Assembly: GCA_902495525.1 (NCBI GenBank)
Contig: CABUXL010000002.1
Span: 1-64,000 of the forward strand
Reading direction: 5' to 3'
Source: an uncultured Collinsella sp.
Lineage (GTDB): Bacteria > Actinomycetota > Coriobacteriia > Coriobacteriales > Coriobacteriaceae
DNA: 64,000 nucleotides
The notes beneath the pieces were generated by a model. It made no database searches. It saw nothing but the letters and a program-made list of their open reading frames with translations, and was not told the origin of the DNA. The position numbers were made by a program, and so were the translations under genes. Positions 16,650 to 24,999 of this stretch are shown piece after piece (the first letter of the stretch is position 1; each line of letters opens with the position of its first letter).

Positions 16650-17810
16650 CTAGCGCAGGAGCTCGGACTGCCAAGCCTCGAGCTGTTCTGCCAAGCTCTT
16701 GCCGGCAGCGGGCATGTCAACCTGGGGACGTTTGGGCAGAAGCGCACACTTAAGAATCGCAACGATAGTCTGCGAGACAAAGCGTCTCGTGTCCTTGTCA
16801 AAGCCTTGCGCAGTCTGGAGCATCACGGGCAGGCTCTCGCGCAGATTCCCAGCGATATCCGCAAACCGCTCAGCACCCGTAGCCTCAAACACGGAGAACA
16901 ACGCATCTACAAAACGCTCGCGCTCGCTAGGTGACACTGCAAGCAGCATCTCGCGAATGGAGCCATCAACGTATCGAGCACCGGCGGACAGGTGTTCACA
17001 GTACACGAAGTCGCGACCATCAACCACCCAGCTAAAGGGATTGTGCTGCAGCAGGCTGAACTCGGTGCTCTCAACGATGGCATAGTCCTCCTGTGTCTCG
17101 AACATCATGCCAAAGATCGACGACCGAGGTAGCGTCTTGTCGATTCGACCGGAAAGATCGGCAAAGGCGTTGCCGTTCAGAAACTCCTCGACAAAGCCCG
17201 GACCATCATGAGAATACACCCGTTCGATTCGCTCACGGGCGACATCGGAGCACATCGCCGCACCGTACACCGCAAGGTTTCCACCCTTGGAATGACCTCC
17301 GCACAAAAGCGGCCCGTCAATCGCATCCGCTGCCTCGTCCACATAGCGCGCAGCAGATTCCTGGGAGGGCACGGGACACCGGAACGCCATGTTGAAGTCC
17401 TCTTTCCAGCCCACAATCGTGCTGTCGGTCCCCCGGAAGGAAAGATAGCTAAACCCCGCCGGAAACCGGAACGCCATGGCTGCAAACTGCTCTGTCGCCA
17501 CCACATCGCTCACGGCACGATAACCGCAAACGTGCACGCCACGGTAGCGAGGGCTTGCTGCCACGGCCTCCAACAAGGCCCTGCTCCCCTCTGGATCCCA
17601 CAGGTCGCCAATCATGTCCCGGTAGCACTCGGCACGAAGCAGCTCGCGTACGTCTAGGCCCTGCCAGTTCGTCAGCTCCGCCATAACACCCGGCAAACGC
17701 AAATAGGACAACCACGCAAAGACCAGGCTATCCACCGCGCAGAACGGCCGTTCCTCAAACGGGTCAAACGCCGTCTGGGCATAGGTCAAAAAATTAGGCG
17801 AATCCGACAT
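16650..17810 (-). CDS. Mbeg1-like alpha/beta-hydrolase (DUF2974)
   Basis: A 386-residue protein of the Mbeg1-like/DUF2974 family. The nucleophile elbow GGHSKGGNLAVY (near residue 170) and the preceding SYLSFRGTDSTIVGWKEDFNM are the characteristic lipase-like features. The later YSHDGPGF likely holds the acid and FVYCEHLSAG a late conserved segment. The start MSDSPNFLTYAQ is typical. The physiological substrate is unknown. It is flanked on both sides by copies of a 23-base repeat and has no operon partner. Confidence 0.85.
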   Translation of the reverse strand: MSDSPNFLTYAQTAFDPFEERPFCAVDSLVFAWLSYLRLPGVMAELTNWQGLDVRELLRAECYRDMIGDLWDPEGSRALLEAVAASPRYRGVHVCGYRAVSDVVATEQFAAMAFRFPAGFSYLSFRGTDSTIVGWKEDFNMAFRCPVPSQESAARYVDEAADAIDGPLLCGGHSKGGNLAVYGAAMCSDVARERIERVYSHDGPGFVEEFLNGNAFADLSGRIDKTLPRSSIFGMMFETQEDYAIVESTEFSLLQHNPFSWVVDGRDFVYCEHLSAGARYVDGSIREMLLAVSPSERERFVDALFSVFEATGAERFADIAGNLRESLPVMLQTAQGFDKDTRRFVSQTIVAILKCALLPKRPQVDMPAAGKSLAEQLEAWQSELLR

Positions 17811-17836
17811 GGCCCTCCCATCAACTATAGCGCATT

Positions 17837-17859
17837 GGGGTCAGGTTACTTTGCATCAA
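17837..17859. repeat. Flanking repeat copy B (GGGGTCAGGTTACTTTGCATCAA)
   Basis: It matches copy A at 16624-16646 in 20 of 23 positions and has the same orientation. It lies between the start of the Mbeg1-like gene and the end of ldh. Confidence 0.65.
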
Positions 17860-17895
17860 AAAGGCGCCCGGGCCGCGTGGACCCGGACGCCTTCA
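17857..17895 (-). terminator. Intrinsic terminator after ldh
   Basis: On the minus strand GGCGTCCGGG and CCCGGGCGCC form a strong stem followed by TTTTTG. It lies 30 bases after the ldh stop. Confidence 0.85.
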
Positions 17896-17924
17896 TTGTA
17901 GCTTTTCGCTCTAGCGAGCTTGAT

Positions 17925-18875
17925 TTAGCAGGAGAAGTCGACGCTGTCGATGATGTCCTTGAGGGCCTTGGCGGAGGCGGTAAGCTCATGCTGCTCGTCA
18001 TCGTTCAGCGGCACGGGGACGCGGCAGACAACGCCGTCGCGGCCAACGACGGTCGGCATGGAGATGGCAAGATCGGACAGGCCGTACTCGCCCACCATGA
18101 GCGAGGAAACGGGCAGAACGGTCTGCTCATCGCGCATGACGGCAGTGCAGATGCGCTTGACGGCCATGGCGACGCCGTAGTAGGTGGCGTGCTTCTTCTC
18201 GATGATGGTGTAGGCGGAGTTCTTGACGTCCTCGGCGATGCGCTTCTCGGCAGCCTCATGCTCCAGATGACCGTGAAGCTCACAGAAGGTGTTCAGCGGC
18301 ACGCCGGCAACCTGAGCGCTGGACCAAGCGACAAACTCGGAGTCGCCGTGCTCGCCCATGACATAGGCCTGGACATCGCGCGGGTCAACCTCGACGTGGG
18401 CACCAAGCATCTGCTGCAGGCGGCCGGTGTCGAGCACGGTGCCGGAACCGATGACGTGGCCCTCGGGCAGGCCGGACATCTTGATGGCGGCGTAGGTCAG
18501 AACATCGACCGGGTTGGAGACGATGAGCAGAATGCCGTCGAAGCCGGACTTCTTAATCTCGGGGATAATGGACTTAAAGATGCTGACGTTCTTGTTGACC
18601 AGGTCCAGGCGGGTCTCACCGGGCTTCTGGGCAGCGCCAGCGGTGACAACAATCATGGCGGCGTCGGCGACATCGGAATAATCGCCGGCGTAGATCTTCA
18701 TCGGCTCGGCAAACGTCATGCCGTGCGCGATATCCAGGGCCTCACCCTCGGCGCGGTTCTTGTCCACGTCGATGAGGACCATTTCGGAGAACAGACCGCT
18801 CTGCATCAGCGCGAACGCCGAAGACGAACCGACGAAACCGCAGCCGACAATAGCGACCTTCTTCTCGTTAACCAT
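17925..18875 (-). CDS. ldh: L-lactate dehydrogenase
   Basis: NAD-dependent reduction of pyruvate to L-lactate, 316 residues. Visible are the nucleotide fold VAIVGCGFVGSS, the mobile-loop segment AGAAQKPGETRLDLV (Gln83 and Arg89, lactate rather than malate specificity), SNPVDVLTY, and the catalytic histidine in GEHGDSE (H176). ATG 18875 is preceded by GGGAG; a longer frame upstream has no SD. The leader contains a strong hairpin (18901-18934). Confidence 0.94.
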   Translation of the reverse strand: MVNEKKVAIVGCGFVGSSSAFALMQSGLFSEMVLIDVDKNRAEGEALDIAHGMTFAEPMKIYAGDYSDVADAAMIVVTAGAAQKPGETRLDLVNKNVSIFKSIIPEIKKSGFDGILLIVSNPVDVLTYAAIKMSGLPEGHVIGSGTVLDTGRLQQMLGAHVEVDPRDVQAYVMGEHGDSEFVAWSSAQVAGVPLNTFCELHGHLEHEAAEKRIAEDVKNSAYTIIEKKHATYYGVAMAVKRICTAVMRDEQTVLPVSSLMVGEYGLSDLAISMPTVVGRDGVVCRVPVPLNDDEQHELTASAKALKDIIDSVDFSC

Positions 18876-18900
18876 TAGAAACTCCCATCTCACTCCACAA

Positions 18901-18934
18901 ACAAGCCGCCCGGGAACGACCCGAGCGGCTTGTC
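18901..18934 (-). promoter_or_regulatory. GC-rich hairpin in the ldh leader
   Basis: On the minus strand ACAAGCCGCTCGGG and CCCGGGCGGCTTGT pair around TCGTT, followed by TTGT and then the ldh SD. It may be a terminator for an upstream transcript, an attenuator, or a stability hairpin. It lies only about 25 bases from the start codon. Confidence 0.6.
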
Positions 18935-19076
18935 GTAATCCCAATACATCCAATCGGGACTTTGATTATGCTCCTATTCGCAGCCAAAAATCGACCGTTT
19001 ACCGAAATTGTTTGCAGGATTCGTAAAATAACTGCACGAAATCGGTTTCGATATATTGACGAGGCGAAATAGCTTT

Positions 19077-20240
19077 CTAATACAGGCCCGCCTCGCGAAT
19101 GGCCTCGACAGCCAAAGCGATCTGGTCGGGCGGCAAGACCAGCGCCATGCGCACGTGTCCCTCGCCCGAAGGACCAAAGCTCGCGCCCGGCGTCACCACA
19201 ACGCCGGCCTTCTCCATGAGCTCCTCGCAAAACGCCATCGAATCGGTGCGGCCACCGGGGAGCTTGGCCCACACAAACATAGAGCCATGCGCGTTGGGAC
19301 GCTCCCAGCCCAAGCCCTCAAGACCGTCGCACAGGACATCGCGGCGCTCCTGGTACTTCAGACGCTGTGCCTCGACCTCATCGCGCGGGCCATTAAGGCA
19401 CGCGATAGCAGCCTTCTGGATCGGGAGGAACATACCGAAGTCAATCTGGCTGCGCAGCTTGGCAAAGGCCGAGACCACGTCCTCGCGACCGACCAAAAAG
19501 CCAATGCGGGCACCGGTGACGTTAAACGACTTGGAAAGCGAGAAGAACTCCACACCCACCTCGAGCGCACCGGGATACTGCAAGAAGCTGCCACCCGGCT
19601 CGCCGTCGAACACGATGTCGGAGTACGCGTTGTCATGGACGATGAGCAGGTCGTGCTCGCGGGCGAAAGCGATGATCTCCTCGTAGACCTCGGGCGTGCC
19701 CACCGAGCCCACCGGGTTGGCGGGCAGCGACACGATCATATACTTGGCACGATCGGCCACCTCGGGATCGATACCCGCCACATAGGGCAGGTAATTGTGC
19801 TCGGCAATCAGCGGATAGTACTCGAGCTTGGTATCGGCGATCTTGGCACCCGCCTCAAAGACCGGGTAGCACGGATCGGGCACCAGGATGGTGTCACCCG
19901 GGTCGAGCAGGGCCAGACCCAAATGACCCACGCCTTCCTGCGTGCCGTTGCACGACTGCACCATGGACGGCGTAATGCCCGAAACGCCAAAGCGGCGCTC
20001 ATAGTAATCGCACACAGCCTGCTTGAGCTCGGGCAGGTCGCGCAGGGCATACTTCCACATCTCGGGATCTTGGGCTGCTTGCGTGAGTGCCTCGACCACG
20101 TGATTGTACGGCTTAAAGTCGGGCGTGCCCACGCTCATGTTGTAAATGGTCTTGCCCTGAGCCTTCAGCGCGAGAAGCTTGTTGTTGAGCGAGGCGAAGA
20201 CCTCCGCGCCAAAGCGGTCGAGACGCTGCGATGCCTGCAT
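19077..20240 (-). CDS. Class I/II PLP-dependent aminotransferase
   Basis: A 387-residue fold-I aminotransferase. It has NMSVGTPDFKPYNHV near the N-terminus, NPVGSVG, the PLP-binding lysine in SLSKSFNVTGARIGF, and the carboxylate-binding arginine in GHVRMAL. ATG 20240 follows AAAGGTGG. It resembles the DapL/PatA group that works on diaminopimelate-type substrates. Given dapH about 4 kb away, it could be the N-acetyl-LL-DAP aminotransferase, but specificity is not readable from sequence alone. A perfect hairpin with a T-run sits just upstream. Confidence 0.82.
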   Translation of the reverse strand: MQASQRLDRFGAEVFASLNNKLLALKAQGKTIYNMSVGTPDFKPYNHVVEALTQAAQDPEMWKYALRDLPELKQAVCDYYERRFGVSGITPSMVQSCNGTQEGVGHLGLALLDPGDTILVPDPCYPVFEAGAKIADTKLEYYPLIAEHNYLPYVAGIDPEVADRAKYMIVSLPANPVGSVGTPEVYEEIIAFAREHDLLIVHDNAYSDIVFDGEPGGSFLQYPGALEVGVEFFSLSKSFNVTGARIGFLVGREDVVSAFAKLRSQIDFGMFLPIQKAAIACLNGPRDEVEAQRLKYQERRDVLCDGLEGLGWERPNAHGSMFVWAKLPGGRTDSMAFCEELMEKAGVVVTPGASFGPSGEGHVRMALVLPPDQIALAVEAIREAGLY

Positions 20241-20257
20241 GGTGCCACCTTTCGATA

Positions 20258-20292
20258 TAAAAAACGCGGCGCTCCGACAAGAGCGCCGCGCG
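20258..20292 (-). terminator. Intrinsic terminator after nadE, 18 bases before the next gene
   Basis: On the minus strand GCGGCGCTC and GAGCGCCGC form a stem with loop TTGTCG, followed by GTTTTTTAT. It ends the nadE transcript but stands directly before the aminotransferase SD, so it could also act as an attenuator. Confidence 0.82.
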
Positions 20293-20358
20293 ATACGGGC
20301 CATCAGATTGCAAAAGTGTAACGCTTGCAACCCCCGTATTGGTTCAATTTAGCCAACC

Positions 20359-22359
20359 TTAGTCAACCGGATTGAGCGCATCGATCTGCGCAAGCCACAG
20401 ACGCGAGCTGGCGTCACTCGGCATACGCCAATCGCCGCGCGGGCTGAGCGTCACCGAGCCCACCTTGGGACCATCGGGCAGGCAGCTGCGCTTAAACTGC
20501 TGGGCAAAGAAGCGACGGTAGAACGTACGTAGCCACGTGTGGACGGTCTTGGCGTCGTAGACGCCCTCGAAGCTCTTGAGCGCCATGCGGTAGATCTTGC
20601 CCGGCTCAAAGCCAAAACGCAGCAGGTAGTAGAGGAAGTAGTCGTGCAACTCGTACGGGCCCACCAAATCCTCGGTCTTCTGCGCAATCTCGCCGTCGCC
20701 CGTGGGAGGCAGAAGCTCGGGGGACACCGGCGTATCGAGGATATCGAGCAAGACCTCGGCAATGCGCCCGCCAAAGACATCGGCGGCATAGCGTACCAGA
20801 TGGCGCACAAGCGTCTTGGGCACGCTCGCGTTGACGGCGTACATGCTCATGTGGTCGCCGTTATAGGTAGCCCAGCCGAGCGCCAGCTCCGACAGGTCGC
20901 CCGTGCCAATGACAAAACCGCCAGCCTGGTTGGCCAAATCCATCAGAATCTGCGTACGCTCGCGCGCCTGGCTGTTCTCGTAGGTCACGTCCTGCACGGT
21001 CGGATCATGCTCGATATCCTTAAAGTGCTGCTCCACGGCAGCATGGATCGAGACCTCGCGAAAGCTCACGCCTAGGTCGCGAGCGAGCGACTCGGCATTG
21101 GACTTGGTGCGGTGCGTCGTGCCAAAGCCGGGCATGGACACGGCCGTGATACCGGTGCGCGGCAGGCCCAAGGCGTCGAACGCACGCACGGTCACGAGGA
21201 GCGCCAGCGTGGAATCGAGGCCGCCCGAAAGGCCGATGACGGCCGCCTTGGTGCCCGTATGGGCAAGGCGGGTCTTGAGGCCGGCGGTCTGCAGGTCGAG
21301 GATAGTCTCGCAACGCTCAGCCAGATCACCGTGGTCGGCCGGCACAAAGGGAGCGCGGGGGAAGACTCGGTCGATGTCGAGTGCATCGCGCAGGACAGGT
21401 TCGTCCGTCAGCACGCCCTCAAACGAAAACTCAACGGTCGTGGCCTCCGGCGCATCGTCCGCGCGCGTCCACGTCGTCGAGCGGCGGCGCTCGGCAACCA
21501 GACGGTCAAGATCGACATCGGCCACCGCCATATCGCAGGTAAGAAGCTTTGTGGCGGCGAGCTTAGATCCGTTTTCGTAGACGAGGTTCTCGCCCGCAAA
21601 GACCATGTCGGTCGTGGACTCGCCCTCGCTCGCATCTGCATAGGCATAGGCACAGTACAGGCGCGCGCTCTGGTTGGATATGAGGCTGCGTCGGTAATCT
21701 GCCTTGCCGATAATCTCGTCCGAGGCCGACGGGTTGAGGATCACCGTCGCACCGGCAAGCGCCATCTCGGTCGAAGGGGGCGCCGGCACCCACAGGTCCT
21801 CGCAGACCTCAACGCCCAGCACCATATCCTCGGCACCCTCGTCACAGCAGCGGTAGACAAGCTCCGAACCCAGCGGAACCGGACCCTGACCGGCAAACTC
21901 GACCCACACAGGATCTGCGGGCGCCGGAGCAAACCAGCGGCGCTCGTAGAACTCGCCATAGTTGGGCAGATACTTCTTGGCCGTGAGGCCCAAAAGCTCG
22001 CCCGCGCAGCACACGGCGGCGCAGTTGTAGATATTCTCGGCAACCGCAACGGGAAGACCGATGGTAAAGACAATCGGCAGCTCACGAGTCTCATCGAGGA
22101 TATGCACCAAAGCAGCCTCGCAGGCATGCAGCAGCGTGCGATTATGGAACAGGTCGGCCGCGGTATAGCCGCACAAGTTGAGCTCGGGCAGCACCAGCGC
22201 GCGAACGCCGCGCTCGGCAGCCTCGCGAACAGCCGCCAATGCAACCTCGACATTGTCCTCGACATCGGCAACGCGAATCTGCGGCGACGCCGCCGCCACA
22301 CGCAAAAAGCCATCGTTCTTATTAGCCGAAACGCAGCATTGCCTTGTTGATCTGGACAC
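20359..22359 (-). CDS. nadE: Glutamine-dependent NAD+ synthase
   Basis: A 666-residue two-domain enzyme making NAD from deamido-NAD. The N-terminal nitrilase-type glutaminase has a Glu in VLPELNLCGY, the Lys in AKKYLPNYGEFYERRW and the Cys in GVEVCEDLW. The C-terminal synthetase has the ATP loop GLSGGLDSTLAL and GTGDLSELALGW. The start is GTG 22359 with AGGGG at six bases. This leaves about 17 residues before the usual FLRVAAASP beginning, and no better start exists. Confidence 0.93.
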   Translation of the reverse strand: MSRSTRQCCVSANKNDGFLRVAAASPQIRVADVEDNVEVALAAVREAAERGVRALVLPELNLCGYTAADLFHNRTLLHACEAALVHILDETRELPIVFTIGLPVAVAENIYNCAAVCCAGELLGLTAKKYLPNYGEFYERRWFAPAPADPVWVEFAGQGPVPLGSELVYRCCDEGAEDMVLGVEVCEDLWVPAPPSTEMALAGATVILNPSASDEIIGKADYRRSLISNQSARLYCAYAYADASEGESTTDMVFAGENLVYENGSKLAATKLLTCDMAVADVDLDRLVAERRRSTTWTRADDAPEATTVEFSFEGVLTDEPVLRDALDIDRVFPRAPFVPADHGDLAERCETILDLQTAGLKTRLAHTGTKAAVIGLSGGLDSTLALLVTVRAFDALGLPRTGITAVSMPGFGTTHRTKSNAESLARDLGVSFREVSIHAAVEQHFKDIEHDPTVQDVTYENSQARERTQILMDLANQAGGFVIGTGDLSELALGWATYNGDHMSMYAVNASVPKTLVRHLVRYAADVFGGRIAEVLLDILDTPVSPELLPPTGDGEIAQKTEDLVGPYELHDYFLYYLLRFGFEPGKIYRMALKSFEGVYDAKTVHTWLRTFYRRFFAQQFKRSCLPDGPKVGSVTLSPRGDWRMPSDASSRLWLAQIDALNPVD

Positions 22360-22483
22360 TGGAGGCCCCTTCTACCCTGAGATTCAGTCTAACGGACGTT
22401 CACATATCTCTAACTAGCCAAAGCAACCTCCCAGTTTACTGAGAGGCCAACCTGTGCTAAGAGCATGTATTTCAATAATATCT

Positions 22484-22526
22484 TTAATTAAAAAGGAGAA
22501 ATCGATAATCGACTTCTCCTTTAAGC
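22484..22526 (-). terminator. Intrinsic terminator of the radical SAM/peptide operon
   Basis: On the minus strand AAAGGAGAA and TTCTCCTTT pair perfectly around a 13-base loop, followed by TTAATTAAAG. It lies about 20 bases after the small peptide gene, showing that the peptide gene is inside the operon and is its last member. Confidence 0.85.
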
Positions 22527-22546
22527 GAGGCGAGTAAATTTCGAAA

Positions 22547-22657
22547 CTAATGGCAGAATTTATCCATGTAGTCCTCAAAGTCGAACACTTCTACCACGAC
22601 GCCCTCTTCCTGAAACTCTTTCAGTTGCTCCAAGAGATCTTTGTTAATAACGTCCAT
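22547..22657 (-). CDS. 36-residue peptide, candidate RiPP precursor
   Basis: A very short gene with an ideal ribosome binding site, GAGGAGG seven bases before ATG 22657. It starts 13 bases after the radical SAM stop codon and is followed by the operon terminator. The 36-residue product has an acidic amphipathic helix (residues 2-18, MDVINKDLLEQLKEF), a Gly19 hinge, a Val-rich strand (residues 20-24), then an acidic/aromatic tail ending DKFCH. The tail holds Phe25, Phe27, Tyr30, Phe34, a single Cys35 and a C-terminal His36. The leader-plus-core layout and its place next to a B12-radical SAM enzyme and an exporter suggest a ribosomally made, modified peptide. The alternative is a tiny regulatory or chaperone subunit. 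Confidence 0.7.
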   Translation of the reverse strand: MDVINKDLLEQLKEFQEEGVVVEVFDFEDYMDKFCH

Positions 22658-22670
22658 GCAGAAACCTCCT

Positions 22671-24992
22671 CTATCTAATCAATTGTAGTATATCTGCTTT
22701 CATGCAATTATCAACCAACTTGTTTAGTTGCTCCTCGTTTGCCGATAGTCCCTCTTTTTTCAAAATGTCGCGCACCTCGTTCTTAGTAATCGGCTTTTCA
22801 AACAACGAAAGCAAAGCGAACGAAAAATCATTAACCGCACACATTCTATGGGTGGCACAACTCAGCAGTACTCTTAACCCCTCTTTTGAGCGTCCGACTT
22901 CTTTCACAAACGAACTTTTAACCAATTGAAAACCATTATCGTGCATTACATAATCGGCATCGATATTTGTATTCAGCAATCCATAATGCAACAGTTCTTC
23001 TATCGCCCTTGTCAGCTCGAGGTCGCCCTGATCAAGGATAAGAGAAATGCTACAATCGGCCTCCAATAAACGGGCCAACTTAAGGTATACCAACTGGGAA
23101 ACAGCATAGACATGATGGTATTCAGAATTATAGAAGTAGGCAAATGGCTCAACGAGCACGACAGAGGTCTTGGAATCCAGCCAGATTCGATCAGCTGGAT
23201 TTAGACTAGTTAGCCGTCGCTTTACTTTGGTCAAATGTCCCTTATACCTGACAGCGTGAATAGAATCTAGGATCCAGGTCACCTCTGAAATATGAAGCCG
23301 CTGGGGCAAGTCAATTGTGTCGCTACCGTTTATGACCTCTTGCATATAAAAATCAATATGATGCTCATCAGATAAGGATTTTGCTTCATTTAAAGTTAAA
23401 CCAGTGCCTGAAACATAATCCACTTCGAGGCGCAAATCCTCATATTGGGACTTCGGCATTACAGAGACACCATACTTATCGGGATGATTCCAAACATCCG
23501 ACCCCATAACGAGACCAAAATTCGTAAATCCTCTCGTGGAATATGGAACACCACATACCTGTTTTGAATAATTCAAAACATTCTCTGTATAAGCTAAGGT
23601 GTTCAGAGCCTCTTCTTTAGTTTCGGTCGGAAAGCCAATCATAAAGAATAGATGAACAGGAATACCCGCATTGAGACAATCATGGATATTGCGATCAATC
23701 CAATCAACTCTCGTGTTCTTCTTCATTAGATCAAGAACTCTTTGGTTGTATGACTCGAGGCCAAACTGAATCTGCCTACATCCACTTTGGTATATCTTGT
23801 TGAAAACGTCTGTACTTAGGGTTGGAGAGAACCTCGTTTCTCCATGCCAGAAAAACGTTTTTCCCGATGCGTTTATTTCATCCGCGAGTTGCTCCATTCT
23901 TTTGCCTTCGAATGTTTCATCCACAAAAGAGAAAACTCTCGTGCCGTATTTTTCATTTAACCGACACATTATTTCAAATACTCTCGATATAGGCATCTTT
24001 CGGTAACAACCACCGGTAGCACCGGGAATGGTGCAGAAGGCGCAATGATTAAAACACTGCCTAGAGGAATAAACCGGCAATATTAACTCAGGCATGAAGT
24101 ATTTAGAAAGGGCGAAGCCATCGAAATCGGGAACTGTATCGTTGATAAATGTTTGCTCAATCCGATGGTTTTTATATATCTTTCCACCTTTAGCATGGCA
24201 AAGGTTTGGAACACAGTCGAGATTGTCATCACCAGAGTCAAGAGCCTCAAGAAGACGTGCAAGCGGCTCTTCGCCGTCATACATCATTATCGAATCAATG
24301 TATTCAAAAAAGGGATGCCATTCTTTCATGCAGTCATCTGCTAAACGAGTAAGGTAATTGCCGCCCAATGAGACGTGTTTAACAGATGGACATTCTTCTT
24401 TAATCAGTTTCGCTAACGTAACTGCAGAAATCAATTGGAAACAGCCGCTCACCGAAATCCCAATAAACTCGATTTTTTCCCTCTGAATACGCTTAAGAAA
24501 GGCAGTTTCATAGAAGGAAATAAACGGATTATGCAAGGTATCCGCAAGCGATTTCATTATTTCTGGTGTCGAATAATAATCATAGGGCAGATCTATGGAG
24601 TTGAACGTGTATTTAACTCCATATGAGACGTGATTTATGATATAGAGTGCATTTCTAAAAATGTTTTCAGCATATTGTCTTTCTTTTAGATTAAAGTATC
24701 TCTTCGATCTGAAAATATCTTTTGCCTCGTCAACATTAAGTGCTGACTTTTGTATCAACTCGATTGTTAATTGAACATTCGAACTAAACGAATCCTTTGA
24801 TTCCCGATACCTTTTACAGCACTCTTCGACATGTCTAAAAGATAGGAGGTCATCGTAAAATTCCACGTTTAAGTCAACAATGTCAACTTTGTATTGTTCA
24901 ACCTCTTGAAGATATGACTTCAAAACAGGCAAGGCAAGATACGGCCCCACTGGACTCCATCCTGGGGGAAATACTAAAAGCGTTTTAGGCAT
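22671..24992 (-). CDS. B12-binding domain radical SAM protein
   Basis: A 773-residue enzyme. Residues 1-250 look like a cobalamin-binding domain: VFPPGWSPVGPYLALPVLKS at the start, then HVSLGGNYLTRL and MMYDGEEPLARLLEAL. The radical SAM cluster is QCFNHCAFC, with Cys313, Cys317 and Cys320 in CX3CX2C. IQFGLESYNQRVLDLMKKN and HLFFMIGFPTETKEEA complete the barrel. Residues about 560-773 are a long extension of two helical segments that resemble winged-helix/PqqD-like folds (for example LFEKPITKNEVRDILKKEG). Cobalamin radical SAM enzymes methylate or rearrange unactivated carbons. Composition is AT-rich compared with neighbours. The target is probably the peptide encoded just downstream. Confidence 0.85.
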   Translation of the reverse strand: MPKTLLVFPPGWSPVGPYLALPVLKSYLQEVEQYKVDIVDLNVEFYDDLLSFRHVEECCKRYRESKDSFSSNVQLTIELIQKSALNVDEAKDIFRSKRYFNLKERQYAENIFRNALYIINHVSYGVKYTFNSIDLPYDYYSTPEIMKSLADTLHNPFISFYETAFLKRIQREKIEFIGISVSGCFQLISAVTLAKLIKEECPSVKHVSLGGNYLTRLADDCMKEWHPFFEYIDSIMMYDGEEPLARLLEALDSGDDNLDCVPNLCHAKGGKIYKNHRIEQTFINDTVPDFDGFALSKYFMPELILPVYSSRQCFNHCAFCTIPGATGGCYRKMPISRVFEIMCRLNEKYGTRVFSFVDETFEGKRMEQLADEINASGKTFFWHGETRFSPTLSTDVFNKIYQSGCRQIQFGLESYNQRVLDLMKKNTRVDWIDRNIHDCLNAGIPVHLFFMIGFPTETKEEALNTLAYTENVLNYSKQVCGVPYSTRGFTNFGLVMGSDVWNHPDKYGVSVMPKSQYEDLRLEVDYVSGTGLTLNEAKSLSDEHHIDFYMQEVINGSDTIDLPQRLHISEVTWILDSIHAVRYKGHLTKVKRRLTSLNPADRIWLDSKTSVVLVEPFAYFYNSEYHHVYAVSQLVYLKLARLLEADCSISLILDQGDLELTRAIEELLHYGLLNTNIDADYVMHDNGFQLVKSSFVKEVGRSKEGLRVLLSCATHRMCAVNDFSFALLSLFEKPITKNEVRDILKKEGLSANEEQLNKLVDNCMKADILQLIR

Positions 24993-24999
24993 ATCAACG

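Noticed and set aside
22360..22483. Search for a second precursor gene after the terminator
   Set aside because: No start codon with a ribosome binding site and a usable frame was found on either strand.
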